Source: Bacillota bacterium
GTDB lineage: Bacteria; Bacillota; Clostridia; Lachnospirales; Lachnospiraceae
Length of the DNA stretch: 10,424 bases
Assembly: GCA_023419655.1 (NCBI GenBank)
Contig: JAEZXP010000008.1
Span: forward strand, 1 to 10,424
Direction of reading: 5' to 3'
Shown: positions 1 through 6,894 of the stretch, one piece after another
How positions within the stretch are numbered: the stretch's first letter is position 1
Layout of the letters: each line of letters begins with the position of its first letter
Notes under the pieces: generated by a model
What the model saw: only the letters and a program-made list of their open reading frames with translations
Database searches by the model: none
What the model was told of the DNA's origin: nothing
Translations under genes and position numbers: made by a program

Positions 1-8
1 TAACATAA

Positions 9-30
9 GACGAGCGGCTTGCCGCTTGTC
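9..30 (+). terminator. Possible hairpin terminator at left edge
   Basis: A 9-base stem (one G-T pair) closes a four-base CTTG loop. The window opens with TAA, which could be the stop of a gene outside it, so this may be that gene's terminator. The bases after the stem are AT-rich but contain no clear T run, so the call is weak. Confidence 0.3.
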
Positions 31-169
31 ACTGTTATAATTATATACTATTATATCATTATAATTCTGATATGCAAAAAAAGAAAGTAAAAGTTGTTAT
101 TTATTGCGAAATTCACCAAATATTTATTGAAATGGGTGGTGCCGGCAATTTTAGTTTGTAATTCCATAC

Positions 170-198
170 TTTACTTTTAGGCGTAAATATCATATTAT
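170..198 (+). promoter_or_regulatory. Candidate sigma-A promoter for the DUF1622 gene
   Basis: TTTACT at 170-175 and TATTAT at 193-198 are separated by 17 bases. The distance to the chosen start at 271 gives a 5' leader of about 65 bases. The surrounding DNA is very AT-rich, so chance matches are likely. Confidence 0.4.
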
Positions 199-270
199 TA
201 TAGGGTGCCTTGATGATACAAAGGCTTGCTGGTTTATTATATAAATACAGTTAAAGGAGAAATAAATAAA

Positions 271-642
271 ATGATGGAACAATTGCAGATATGGCTGGAG
301 ACGTTATGTGGGCTGGCAATCCTAATGTTTGAATTTATTGGAGTTTTTATTCTTATTCTATACGGTATTGTCGGAGTTTATAATTTTCTTAAGAAGAATC
401 CGTACACCAGGCTGGAACTGGCGAAAGGGATGGCGATTGGTTTGGAGTTTAAGATGGGCGGAGAGATTCTCAGAACAGTGGCTGTAACCGGATGGGAAGA
501 GATTGGAGTGGTTGCGGGAATTATCCTACTTAGAGCAGCGCTGGCATTTCTTATACATTGGGAGATAAAGACGGAACAGAAGGAATCGGAAGCTTTAGAG
601 GATGAAAAACTGAAAATAAAAAGCAAAAAAATCGGCTCGTAA
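271..642 (+). CDS. DUF1622-type small membrane protein
   Basis: Predicted inner-membrane protein of 123 residues and unknown function. Three hydrophobic segments are visible at about residues 13-38, 52-70 and 76-97, followed by a charged Lys/Glu-rich cytoplasmic-type tail. The central part, with a LAKGMAIGLEF stretch, an EILRTV stretch and a later LLRAALAF stretch, matches my memory of the DUF1622 family in both length and order. The reading frame is open upstream to a TTG at 226. I chose ATG 271 because AAAGGAG (253-259) lies 11 bases before it, and because the family begins with a hydrophobic segment close to the N-terminus. A second ATG follows at 274. No terminator is visible after the stop, and the next gene has its own promoter, so the two need not be cotranscribed. 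Function cannot be inferred from context. Confidence 0.8.
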   Translation: MMEQLQIWLETLCGLAILMFEFIGVFILILYGIVGVYNFLKKNPYTRLELAKGMAIGLEFKMGGEILRTVAVTGWEEIGVVAGIILLRAALAFLIHWEIKTEQKESEALEDEKLKIKSKKIGS

Positions 643-668
643 GAAATTATTAAATATTGTAACAAGAT

Positions 669-696
669 TTTGACATAAAATTGCTGTTATGATACT
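669..696 (+). promoter_or_regulatory. Candidate promoter for the Ig-like secreted protein
   Basis: A consensus -35 box TTGACA (669-674) is followed after 16 bases by GATACT (691-696). An overlapping TGTTATGAT (685-693) looks like an extended -10 but is too close to the -35 box. It lies about 55 bases upstream of the start codon at 752. Confidence 0.55.
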
Positions 697-751
697 GTAT
701 ATGGTAGAACAGAAGAAAAAACCGTGTTTATTAAGCTAGGAGGAAGCAAGT

Positions 752-3310
752 ATGAAGAACAACCCAGGAAAGAAGGCAGTCCTGATAATGATATTGGTGC
801 TCGTATTAACACCGATGTTATTGCTTCAGGGAGAAACCGTCGCATTAGCAGCAACACCGTCCTTCAGAGAGACTAAGGTTGAGATTGTCGGAGAGGATGA
901 AACCCATCAGTTAGAGATAAAGGATGAGGTTGCGGGCAGTAAATACAAATGGTCCTCATCCAATACGAAGGTAGCCAGAGTCTCAAGTAAGGGTGTGGTC
1001 ACTTCCGTAGGCAAAGGCTCAGCCAATATAAAGTGTAAAATTACATATCCAAACAAAAAGACGAAGACGCTTACCTGTAAGGTAACAGTAATTATCCCTG
1101 CAACAAAGCTTAAGATTAATAATGCCAAAGAAGAAAATGGCGCACATATCCTGCAAGTGGGAGAAACCTATAATTTTAACAGGGATATATTTCCTGCTAA
1201 TTCTTCGGATAAGACATATTGGTCTCTTGGAAGAAGTGACAAGGATTGTATCCAGATTACAAATTCTTCAAGCGGAATTGTAAAGGCAGTCGCTCCCGGT
1301 AAAGCCATTCTTATTGCCACAGCAGCAAGAACAGCGACGGAGGAGGATGCGGCAAAAAGCATAGTAAATGATGCCATTATAATTGAAGTGGTAGCCCCTT
1401 CCGCTACGGTAGGCTCTGCCAATATAACAGGAAGCACGGAAATTAAAGTTGTATTTGACAGTCCGATTGATGAAAAGACTGTTATCGGACAGAATGATGT
1501 GCTGCTTGATAGCATTGGAATATCGTTGAAGAAGAATATTAAAGGTGTAATAGCGGCAGACCCTGGTAAATTAACTGCGAAGCTTTCTGCTGATAAAAAG
1601 ACGCTTACGATTACAGCCGCCAATAATTTTGAAGGTGAATATGGCATTAACTTTACCAATAAGATAAAGACGACGGATGGCGTTGCAATTGATGAATACT
1701 ATAAGCAGCTTAGCTATGTGGATGATGTTCCGCCGGATGTTGCCGAGATTCAGCTGGATGACTCGGGAATGATTGCAAAAATTGTATTTACCGAGGCAAT
1801 TGATTTCACGGGATTCCAGGTGACAGGAGGCGGCCTGCTGCCGGGTTCATCGAATGTACCTGCTGACCGGGTTACAACCAGTATTCTGAACAACAAGAAT
1901 AATTATATTCCCAGTGAAGACAAGAGGTCTTTATCGATTAATCTGTCAAATATAGCTTATACAGATTTTAATAAGATATTGACTGTGACGATATCAGGTA
2001 TTAAGGATATGTCCGGTAATATTCCTAAGAATTATACGATTCCGGTATATCTTCGTACGGATAACACACCGAAGCCGCAGGCAAGACTGCTGACCATCGT
2101 AAGAACCGGATATAATACACTGACGGCTACCTTTGACCGGTCAATTGAATTTGCGGGATACGGCAGTATCACGAACGGGTCAATACTTACAGGTGTAGTT
2201 GACACAAGGAACCCGAGGCAGGCTCATTACACTATGCTAGACTCAGATGCTCAAAAGACGGGTTCACAGACTATTTCCCTAAGCGGATGGCAGGGTTATA
2301 ATGTTGATCCTAAAGATACAACTTCATATCAAACCCATACAAGGACAGTAAATTTTGATGTTGATAAATCAAGTCCGTATCGTGTCAGTTATGATTTTGA
2401 TCCGGAGACCAGTGTACTTACCCTGGTATACAATAAGGAAGTGACGTTAACCAATAGTACAGGCATATTTAATGCAACCTTGGTAACGGTAACGGATGAG
2501 ATTCGGCCGAATAATAGTATTACATATACGGCAATGACATCGGATGACCCGAAGGTGATTAAATTGAAGATAGGCAATATGACATTGCTTGGGAACTATA
2601 CCTTTACGCTGGACCAGTTCTTTGTAAGAGATAATTTCAGGAACTATGCCATCGCAAGCTCGATAACCTTAAATAACAGCACCGGTGTAGACCTGGAGCT
2701 TCCGGGACCGTATCTGGTGGCACAGTCCTCTACCAACCCGAGTCAGATATTCCTCGAGTTTGCGAATATGCTGGATGTGTCCTCTGCACAGGATGTCAGA
2801 AACTATTCAATTCCTGGTGTTACAATCATTAATGCCAGACTGGAAAAGAATACAAAGAATGAAGGCGCCACCGTTGTATTGACGGTTGCAGACGGTTCCA
2901 TTGATATCACCCTGGACAGACCGCTGGTAATTAATGGTGTCACCAGCTACAGCGGTGTCTATGGACCGATAGTGGACCACACTGTTACGGTACATCTTAA
3001 GGATAATAAGAAGCCGTACTTTATTGAACCGGCTGTATTTGACAAAAATAAGATGAATGAAATCCGCCTGACCTTCAGTGAGGAGATAGAGGGTTCCATG
3101 ACGGTCAGGGTTACTCAGTTAGGCTCCTACAACTATGAGATTGGCAATACGGTAACCGTATCAGGAACCAATGTAATTATATCATTAAACAGTATACCAG
3201 ATAGGAACTCATACCTGAGGATTGAGATTATTAGCAACAATATAGTGGATTTAAGTGGTAACCAATCCGCACCTATGAATTCTCAGCTTGGAGTGGCAGC
3301 AGTATACTAA
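752..3310 (+). CDS. Secreted multi-domain Ig-like (Big_2 / SbsA-like) surface protein
   Basis: An exported protein of 852 residues, probably acting at the cell surface. Residues 1-33 form a signal peptide: Lys-rich start, hydrophobic core at about 9-25 and an ALA-type cleavage site near 33. Residues 38-113 match a bacterial Ig-like group 2 (Big_2) domain, with a KWSSSNTKVARV stretch and GVVTSVGKGSANI. Residues 116-214 look like a second, diverged copy. From about 215 on there are roughly six further modules of about 100 residues, beginning near 215, 324, 436, 538, 650 and 751. Several begin with a D-x-x-x-P linker and continue to a strand shaped like IxLxFxxxI, as in SbsA-like Ig modules. No LPXTG motif, SLH domain, choline-binding repeat or catalytic domain is visible. 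AGGAGG (738-743) sits 8 bases before the ATG. The role is probably adhesive or structural, but this is inferred from architecture only. Confidence 0.82.
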   Translation: MKNNPGKKAVLIMILVLVLTPMLLLQGETVALAATPSFRETKVEIVGEDETHQLEIKDEVAGSKYKWSSSNTKVARVSSKGVVTSVGKGSANIKCKITYPNKKTKTLTCKVTVIIPATKLKINNAKEENGAHILQVGETYNFNRDIFPANSSDKTYWSLGRSDKDCIQITNSSSGIVKAVAPGKAILIATAARTATEEDAAKSIVNDAIIIEVVAPSATVGSANITGSTEIKVVFDSPIDEKTVIGQNDVLLDSIGISLKKNIKGVIAADPGKLTAKLSADKKTLTITAANNFEGEYGINFTNKIKTTDGVAIDEYYKQLSYVDDVPPDVAEIQLDDSGMIAKIVFTEAIDFTGFQVTGGGLLPGSSNVPADRVTTSILNNKNNYIPSEDKRSLSINLSNIAYTDFNKILTVTISGIKDMSGNIPKNYTIPVYLRTDNTPKPQARLLTIVRTGYNTLTATFDRSIEFAGYGSITNGSILTGVVDTRNPRQAHYTMLDSDAQKTGSQTISLSGWQGYNVDPKDTTSYQTHTRTVNFDVDKSSPYRVSYDFDPETSVLTLVYNKEVTLTNSTGIFNATLVTVTDEIRPNNSITYTAMTSDDPKVIKLKIGNMTLLGNYTFTLDQFFVRDNFRNYAIASSITLNNSTGVDLELPGPYLVAQSSTNPSQIFLEFANMLDVSSAQDVRNYSIPGVTIINARLEKNTKNEGATVVLTVADGSIDITLDRPLVINGVTSYSGVYGPIVDHTVTVHLKDNKKPYFIEPAVFDKNKMNEIRLTFSEEIEGSMTVRVTQLGSYNYEIGNTVTVSGTNVIISLNSIPDRNSYLRIEIISNNIVDLSGNQSAPMNSQLGVAAVY

Positions 3311-3342
3311 ATAATATGGCTTATAAAAGTATAAAATAATTT

Positions 3343-3398
3343 AAAAAGAGCACCGGTATTTGCTGATGAAGAATGTATCAGTAGATACCGGTGCTTTT
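3343..3398 (+). terminator. Rho-independent terminator after the Ig-like gene
   Basis: An 11-base perfect stem (3349-3359 pairing with 3385-3395) is preceded by five As and followed by a TTTT run. An inner CTGAT/ATCAG stem extends the hairpin, leaving a loop of about nine bases. It begins 33 bases after the stop codon. Confidence 0.88.
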
Positions 3399-3417
3399 AG
3401 ATTATTCCAATCTTTTC

Positions 3418-3446
3418 TTTACTAGAAGGTATATTTGACTTATAAT
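3418..3446 (+). promoter_or_regulatory. Sigma-A-type promoter for the VanZ/ABC operon
   Basis: TTTACT (3418-3423), a 17-base spacer, then a perfect TATAAT (3441-3446). It begins 20 bases after the preceding terminator and 77 bases before the TTG start at 3524. That is the arrangement expected for a new transcription unit. Confidence 0.7.
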
Positions 3447-3523
3447 TGGCTTAGGTTTTTTCTTTGTATGAATATTAATGGTAAAACAGGAAAATCTATT
3501 AAAAAAGTATATGGAGATTAAAA

Positions 3524-3991
3524 TTGAAGCAAATAAATAAAAAACGAATTCTAATAGTCGCACGGATTATTTTTTATATATACATTTTATTATTATCCTA
3601 TTTTTTGTTTTTCAGTGAGCGTTATGGCAGGGATTTAATAACACATGAATATAACCTGCAGCTGTTCAAGGAAATCAGACGCTTTATCAGATATAGGAAT
3701 CAAATCGGGCTGGAAGGCTTTGTGGTAAATATATTTGGAAATATCCTTGCCTTTATGCCCTATGGCTTTATGCTCCCGCTCCTCAACAAGGCATACCGTA
3801 AGTTCTATTTAATCACGATTCTAAGTATTCTTTTCAGTCTTGTAATTGAAACAGCCCAATTGCTTTTAAGGGTAGGAGTATTTGATGTGGATGATATACT
3901 GATGAATTCCATTGGGGGAATTTTGGGATATGTGATATTTTTAATTGTCCATGCTGTCTACGAAAGAATAAACAGGGTCAACAGGCATTAA
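3524..3991 (+). CDS. VanZ-like family membrane protein
   Basis: An integral membrane protein of 155 residues with about four hydrophobic segments (about 11-30, 66-86, 93-113 and 121-146). The VanZ-like signature is clear: an N-I-x-G-N-I-L-x-F-x-P-x-G stretch at about 69-81, a VIETAQLLL stretch near 106-114, and VDDILMNSIGGILGY near 121-135. VanZ itself gives low-level teicoplanin resistance in the Enterococcus vanA cluster, but most family members are of unknown function and no van genes are visible here. The start is a TTG, supported by GGAG at 3513-3516 seven bases upstream; no ATG lies at a suitable place. It is the first gene of a probable operon with the small membrane protein and ABC genes that follow. 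A link to envelope stress or antibiotic response is plausible but unproven. Confidence 0.87.
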   Translation: MKQINKKRILIVARIIFYIYILLLSYFLFFSERYGRDLITHEYNLQLFKEIRRFIRYRNQIGLEGFVVNIFGNILAFMPYGFMLPLLNKAYRKFYLITILSILFSLVIETAQLLLRVGVFDVDDILMNSIGGILGYVIFLIVHAVYERINRVNRH

Positions 3992-4013
3992 TAAGCAGCC
4001 AGGTGTTGTGAAA

Positions 4014-4028
4014 GGAGGAGTATTTATT
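4014..4028 (+). promoter_or_regulatory. Strong ribosome binding site facing an ATT start
   Basis: GGAGG (4014-4018, within AAAGGAGGAG) is followed by no ATG, GTG or TTG at normal spacing. In the correct frame, ATT at 4026-4028 lies 7 bases downstream. The GTG at 4008 lies upstream of this site and so cannot use it. Confidence 0.55.
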
Positions 4029-4358
4029 CTTAAAATATTTAAGAAAAAAGAAACAATACAATTTTCCGGAAGAAAGCATACACGGATGGGGATATTATCA
4101 GCGGTGATTGGCCTATTGGTGGTTGCGGGATTTTTTGCAATTAGTATTATCTCCGGTATCCATGGAGGAAAAGCCGGACTGCTTATCGGCGTGACTGGAA
4201 TAGGACTTTTTGCTCTTGCGATAGTAGGATTTGTGCTTTCATACAAGGCATTAAAGCAGAAGGATATTTTCTACCGGTTTCCTATGATTGGTACAATCAC
4301 CAATGGAATGATGCTTATTACACTGATGATTCTATATATTATGGGCTTTTATGGATAA
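4026..4358 (+). CDS. Small membrane protein, DUF6142-like, probable ATT start
   Basis: A predicted membrane protein of 111 residues and unknown function. A basic N-terminus (KIFKKKETIQFSGRKHTRMG) precedes three hydrophobic segments: an ILSAVIGLLVVAGFFAI stretch, a central GLLIGVTGIGLFALAIVGFVL segment after a short Gly-rich loop, and a C-terminal segment ending at MGFYG. Length, the F-x-x-K-K/R-H motif and the K-A-L-K-x-K-D-x-x-Y-R-F-P loop resemble Lachnospiraceae proteins I recall as DUF6142; this is from memory. The start is uncertain. The frame is open back to GTG 4008, but the strong ribosome binding site at 4014-4018 points to ATT 4026. The first in-frame ATG (4086) would remove the conserved N-terminal motif. 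It lies between the VanZ-like and ABC genes with short gaps, so it is probably cotranscribed with them. Confidence 0.72.
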   Translation: MLKIFKKKETIQFSGRKHTRMGILSAVIGLLVVAGFFAISIISGIHGGKAGLLIGVTGIGLFALAIVGFVLSYKALKQKDIFYRFPMIGTITNGMMLITLMILYIMGFYG

Positions 4359-4399
4359 ACATAGATATGCCCGATAAAAATCTATAAAAGGAGGATGCT

Positions 4400-5134
4400 A
4401 TGTTAAGGATTGAAAACTTCTCTAAAAGCTATAAAGGCGGAAAAAAGGCTGTGGATGGATTAAACCTGAAGGTAGACAGCGGTGATATCTTTGGATTTAT
4501 CGGACATAATGGTGCGGGTAAAACAACAACGATACGGGCAATTGCAGGAATTTTAGATTTTGAGGAGGGAGATATCTTCATTAACAATATTTCTATAAAA
4601 AAGAGCCCTGTAGAGTGTAAGAAGGTAATTGCATATATTCCGGATAACCCGGATTTATATGACCATTTGACCGGTATTGGATACCTGAGTTTTATTGGAG
4701 ATATATACGAGATTAGCAAATCTGACAGGGAGCAGGCGATAGATAAATATGCGAGTGCATTTGAGCTTACGGCCAATCTGGGAGATTCTATTTCGTCTTA
4801 TTCCCATGGCATGAAGCAAAAGCTGGCTATCATTTCAGCGCTGATACATAGACCGAAGCTTCTAATATTGGATGAACCCTTTGTCGGCTTGGACCCCAAG
4901 GCCTCTCTTACCTTGAAGAATATTATGGTAGAGTTATGTGAAAGCGGCAGTGCGATATTTTTCTCAACCCATGTACTTCTTGTAGCAGAGAAGCTCTGCA
5001 ATAAGATAGGCATTATTAAAGAAGGAAAACTGGTTGCCTGCGGACTTACAGAAGAGATTAAGGGAGATTCCAGCCTTGAGGATGTATTTATGGAGCTTTC
5101 ATCAGATTTTGTGCCGCCGGTGACAGAACCATGA
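4400..5134 (+). CDS. ABC transporter ATP-binding protein (EcsA-like)
   Basis: The 244-residue ATPase of a two-gene ABC-2 type transporter, binding ATP at the inner face of the membrane. Walker A is GHNGAGKTT (35-43), Walker B LLILDEP (154-160), the D-loop GLDP (163-166) and the switch histidine H191 in STHVL. The signature reads YSHGMKQK (134-141) rather than LSGGQ, and the Q-loop region reads YIPDNPDLYDHLTG with Asp-Asn where Gln is usual. Both changes are typical of the EcsA/YthP-like subfamily, so they do not suggest inactivity. Length is normal for a stand-alone ATPase. An AAGGAGG site (4388-4394) sits 5 bases before the ATG. The gene is 41 bases after the small membrane protein and 25 bases before its permease. 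The substrate is unknown; exporters of peptides or proteases' regulators occur in this subfamily. Confidence 0.92.
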   Translation: MLRIENFSKSYKGGKKAVDGLNLKVDSGDIFGFIGHNGAGKTTTIRAIAGILDFEEGDIFINNISIKKSPVECKKVIAYIPDNPDLYDHLTGIGYLSFIGDIYEISKSDREQAIDKYASAFELTANLGDSISSYSHGMKQKLAIISALIHRPKLLILDEPFVGLDPKASLTLKNIMVELCESGSAIFFSTHVLLVAEKLCNKIGIIKEGKLVACGLTEEIKGDSSLEDVFMELSSDFVPPVTEP

Positions 5135-5159
5135 ATGGCACAGGAATGAGAGGTGACGT

Positions 5160-6737
5160 ATGAAGAAGGTCCTGGGTTTGGTCAAGATACAGATATGGGC
5201 AATGCTTGGAAGCATGTTTGCCATCGGCCAGTACAAAAAGAAAAAGTCCAAAGCTTTATATGCAGGCTTTGGAGCTTTTGCGATAATCATGTTCGCAGTA
5301 TCCTTCATCTATGCATATTCGATGGGGCTTGTTTTGAAGATGTATAACAGTATTGAGCTTCTGCCGTCTATATTTGTGGCCTTAACAAGTATCGTCGTAT
5401 TATTTACGTCAATCTTTAAGGTGAAGGGAACCTTATTTGGCTTTAAGGATTATGATACGGTGATGTCTCTTCCGGTAAGCAACAGTAAGATTGTAGCCAG
5501 CAGGCTCATCCTTTTGTATTCAATTAATCAGGTATTCGTATTTATTATTATGATACCGGTGATGATAGCGTATGGCATATTAGTACAGCCGGGAGTAGTG
5601 TTTTATATATTTAGTATGTTCATGCTGCTTTTTATCCCCCTTATACCCTTCGTAATTGCCTCGTTTCTGGGAACTGTCGTCACGTATCTTTCCATGAGAT
5701 TTAGATATAGCAATATATTGTATGTAGTTTTTACTTTTCTTCTATTGCTGACAATGGTTACACTGCCTTTATTTCTTGGTGATTCTGAAGAGGCCCTCGC
5801 CCAATTAAGCCATATGATTGCCAGCCAGATAAACAGAATTTATCCTTTGGCCCGCTTATATTCAAAGGCGGTATCAGACGGGAATATAATAGCACTGCTT
5901 ATATTTATGGCGGTGTCTGTTCTTGTGTTTTTGATTTTTGCTTTTGCGGTTGGTAAAGTGTTTAAAAGAATCAACACAGTAATTATGACAGGCAGACATA
6001 AGGCCAATTATAAGCTGGGGGAGCTAAAGAGTTCATCTCCCATAAAAGCCTTATACCGAAAAGACTTGAAGCGTTATTTTTCGTCCGCGGTATATGTGAT
6101 GAATACGGGGTTTGGGGTTGTTATTATGGTGATTGGAGCGATTGCCCTGCCTTTAGTGGATGTAAGTGCTGTGACGGCAGAGCTGAATATAAATGCTGCG
6201 GGAACCATACAGGATATCCTGCCATTGTTTATTACCTTCTGTATCGCAACTTCCTGTACAACCATGGCCTCTATCTCCATTGAGGGGAGGAGCCTTTGGA
6301 TTGTAAAGAGTCTGCCTGTATCGGCTGTAATGATATTTACCTCAAAGATTCTGGTTAATCTGACGATTCTTACTCCGGTATTTTTTTCGGCCATCCTGAT
6401 GGGAATTACGATGCGGATTCCTTTTGTTAATTGGCTTTTAATATTGATGGCAACTGCTTCCTGCTCTGTGTTCATGTCCTTGTTGGGACTGGTATTAAAT
6501 TTAAGCTTTCCTAATCTGTCGTGGACAAATGAGACGGTAATTGTTAAACAAGGTACAGCGGCTATGATTACCGTTTTTTCAGGAATTGGCATAGTAATCA
6601 TACAGTTTTTATTATGGATGGCTATCGGAAATTCTGCATTAAGCATGGTATTATTTATATGCTTCATCTGTATTTTAATTTGGGTGCTATATAGATTGTT
6701 ATTAAATAGCGGCAGAAGAAAGTTTGAAAGATTATAA
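5160..6737 (+). CDS. ABC transporter permease, two-halved (ABC_tran_2-like)
   Basis: A membrane protein of 525 residues that should form the channel for the ATPase encoded just upstream. About twelve hydrophobic segments are visible, in two blocks (about 35-265 and 310-510) joined by a basic segment at about 266-309 containing SSPIKALYRKDLKRYF. Each half carries a similar cytoplasmic motif: D-Y-D-T-V-M-SLPVS at 97-107 and E-G-R-x-L-W-I-V-K-SLPVS at 375-388, indicating internal duplication. This matches what I recall of the putative ABC permease family PF16949. The ATG at 5160 is preceded by GAGAGGTG. The C-terminus ends in a short basic tail. The substrate cannot be read from sequence. No strong terminator follows; weak hairpins lie in the gap before purM. 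Confidence 0.85.
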   Translation: MKKVLGLVKIQIWAMLGSMFAIGQYKKKKSKALYAGFGAFAIIMFAVSFIYAYSMGLVLKMYNSIELLPSIFVALTSIVVLFTSIFKVKGTLFGFKDYDTVMSLPVSNSKIVASRLILLYSINQVFVFIIMIPVMIAYGILVQPGVVFYIFSMFMLLFIPLIPFVIASFLGTVVTYLSMRFRYSNILYVVFTFLLLLTMVTLPLFLGDSEEALAQLSHMIASQINRIYPLARLYSKAVSDGNIIALLIFMAVSVLVFLIFAFAVGKVFKRINTVIMTGRHKANYKLGELKSSSPIKALYRKDLKRYFSSAVYVMNTGFGVVIMVIGAIALPLVDVSAVTAELNINAAGTIQDILPLFITFCIATSCTTMASISIEGRSLWIVKSLPVSAVMIFTSKILVNLTILTPVFFSAILMGITMRIPFVNWLLILMATASCSVFMSLLGLVLNLSFPNLSWTNETVIVKQGTAAMITVFSGIGIVIIQFLLWMAIGNSALSMVLFICFICILIWVLYRLLLNSGRRKFERL

Positions 6738-6795
6738 AGCTTGGATTAAATGTACTTATAGATATACCCCGGTTTATTAGACGCCCTTATAAAAA

Positions 6796-6826
6796 GGATA
6801 AGAATATTTCTGCTGAAAGATTATCC
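6796..6826 (+). promoter_or_regulatory. Hairpin in the purM upstream region
   Basis: GGATAA (6796-6801) pairs with TTATCC (6821-6826), and an inner TTTC/GAAA stem (6807-6810 with 6815-6818) closes a TGCT loop. There is no T run, so it is not a normal intrinsic terminator. It may be the end structure of the ABC operon transcript. A competing CTTAT/ATAAG pairing (6786-6790 with 6798-6802) would disrupt it. Confidence 0.35.
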
Positions 6827-6841
6827 CGTGTATGCTAGAAT
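6813..6841 (+). promoter_or_regulatory. Candidate extended -10 promoter for purMND
   Basis: CTGAAA (6813-6818), a 17-base spacer, and TAGAAT (6836-6841) preceded by TG one base away (TGCTAGAAT). It would start transcription about 47 bases before purM. The -10 box lies inside the palindrome at 6831-6849. Confidence 0.45.
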
Positions 6842-6849
6842 GTAGCATA
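6831..6849 (+). repeat. Perfect inverted repeat, possible operator for purMND
   Basis: TATGCTA (6831-6837) and TAGCATA (6843-6849) are perfect inverted copies around a five-base centre. The repeat covers the candidate -10 box, a placement suited to a dimeric repressor. It could equally form an RNA hairpin. No Bacillus-type PurBox or purine riboswitch core is recognisable. Confidence 0.45.
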
Positions 6850-6894
6850 TAGAAAGATGTAATGCTGGAGACAACTTTTAATTAGGAGGTTATC

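Noticed and set aside
213..254. 13-residue ORF ending in the ribosome binding site of the DUF1622 gene, possibly a leader peptide
   Set aside because: The candidate transcription start lies only a few bases before its ATG, leaving little room for a ribosome binding site, and the peptide shows no amino-acid bias.
226..270. Upstream TTG extension of the DUF1622 protein by 15 residues
   Set aside because: It has no ribosome binding site, while ATG 271 has AAAGGAG in front. The added residues do not fit the family's N-terminus.
1168..1659. 163-residue minus-strand frame within the Ig-like gene
   Set aside because: It is antisense to a protein with a signal peptide and clear domain repeats, with no upstream signals of its own.
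4363..4387. ATAGAT/ATCTAT inverted repeat between the small membrane protein and the ABC ATPase as a terminator
   Set aside because: The stem is short and AT-only, has no T run and abuts the ribosome binding site, so it is probably incidental.
6074..6667. 197-residue open frame on the minus strand inside the permease gene
   Set aside because: It is antisense to a clear membrane protein and has no ribosome binding site or recognisable domain. Long antisense frames are common opposite hydrophobic proteins.
6738..6894. Purine riboswitch or PurBox upstream of purM
   Set aside because: I looked for the conserved purine aptamer core and for PurR-type boxes and found neither; only simple hairpins are present.
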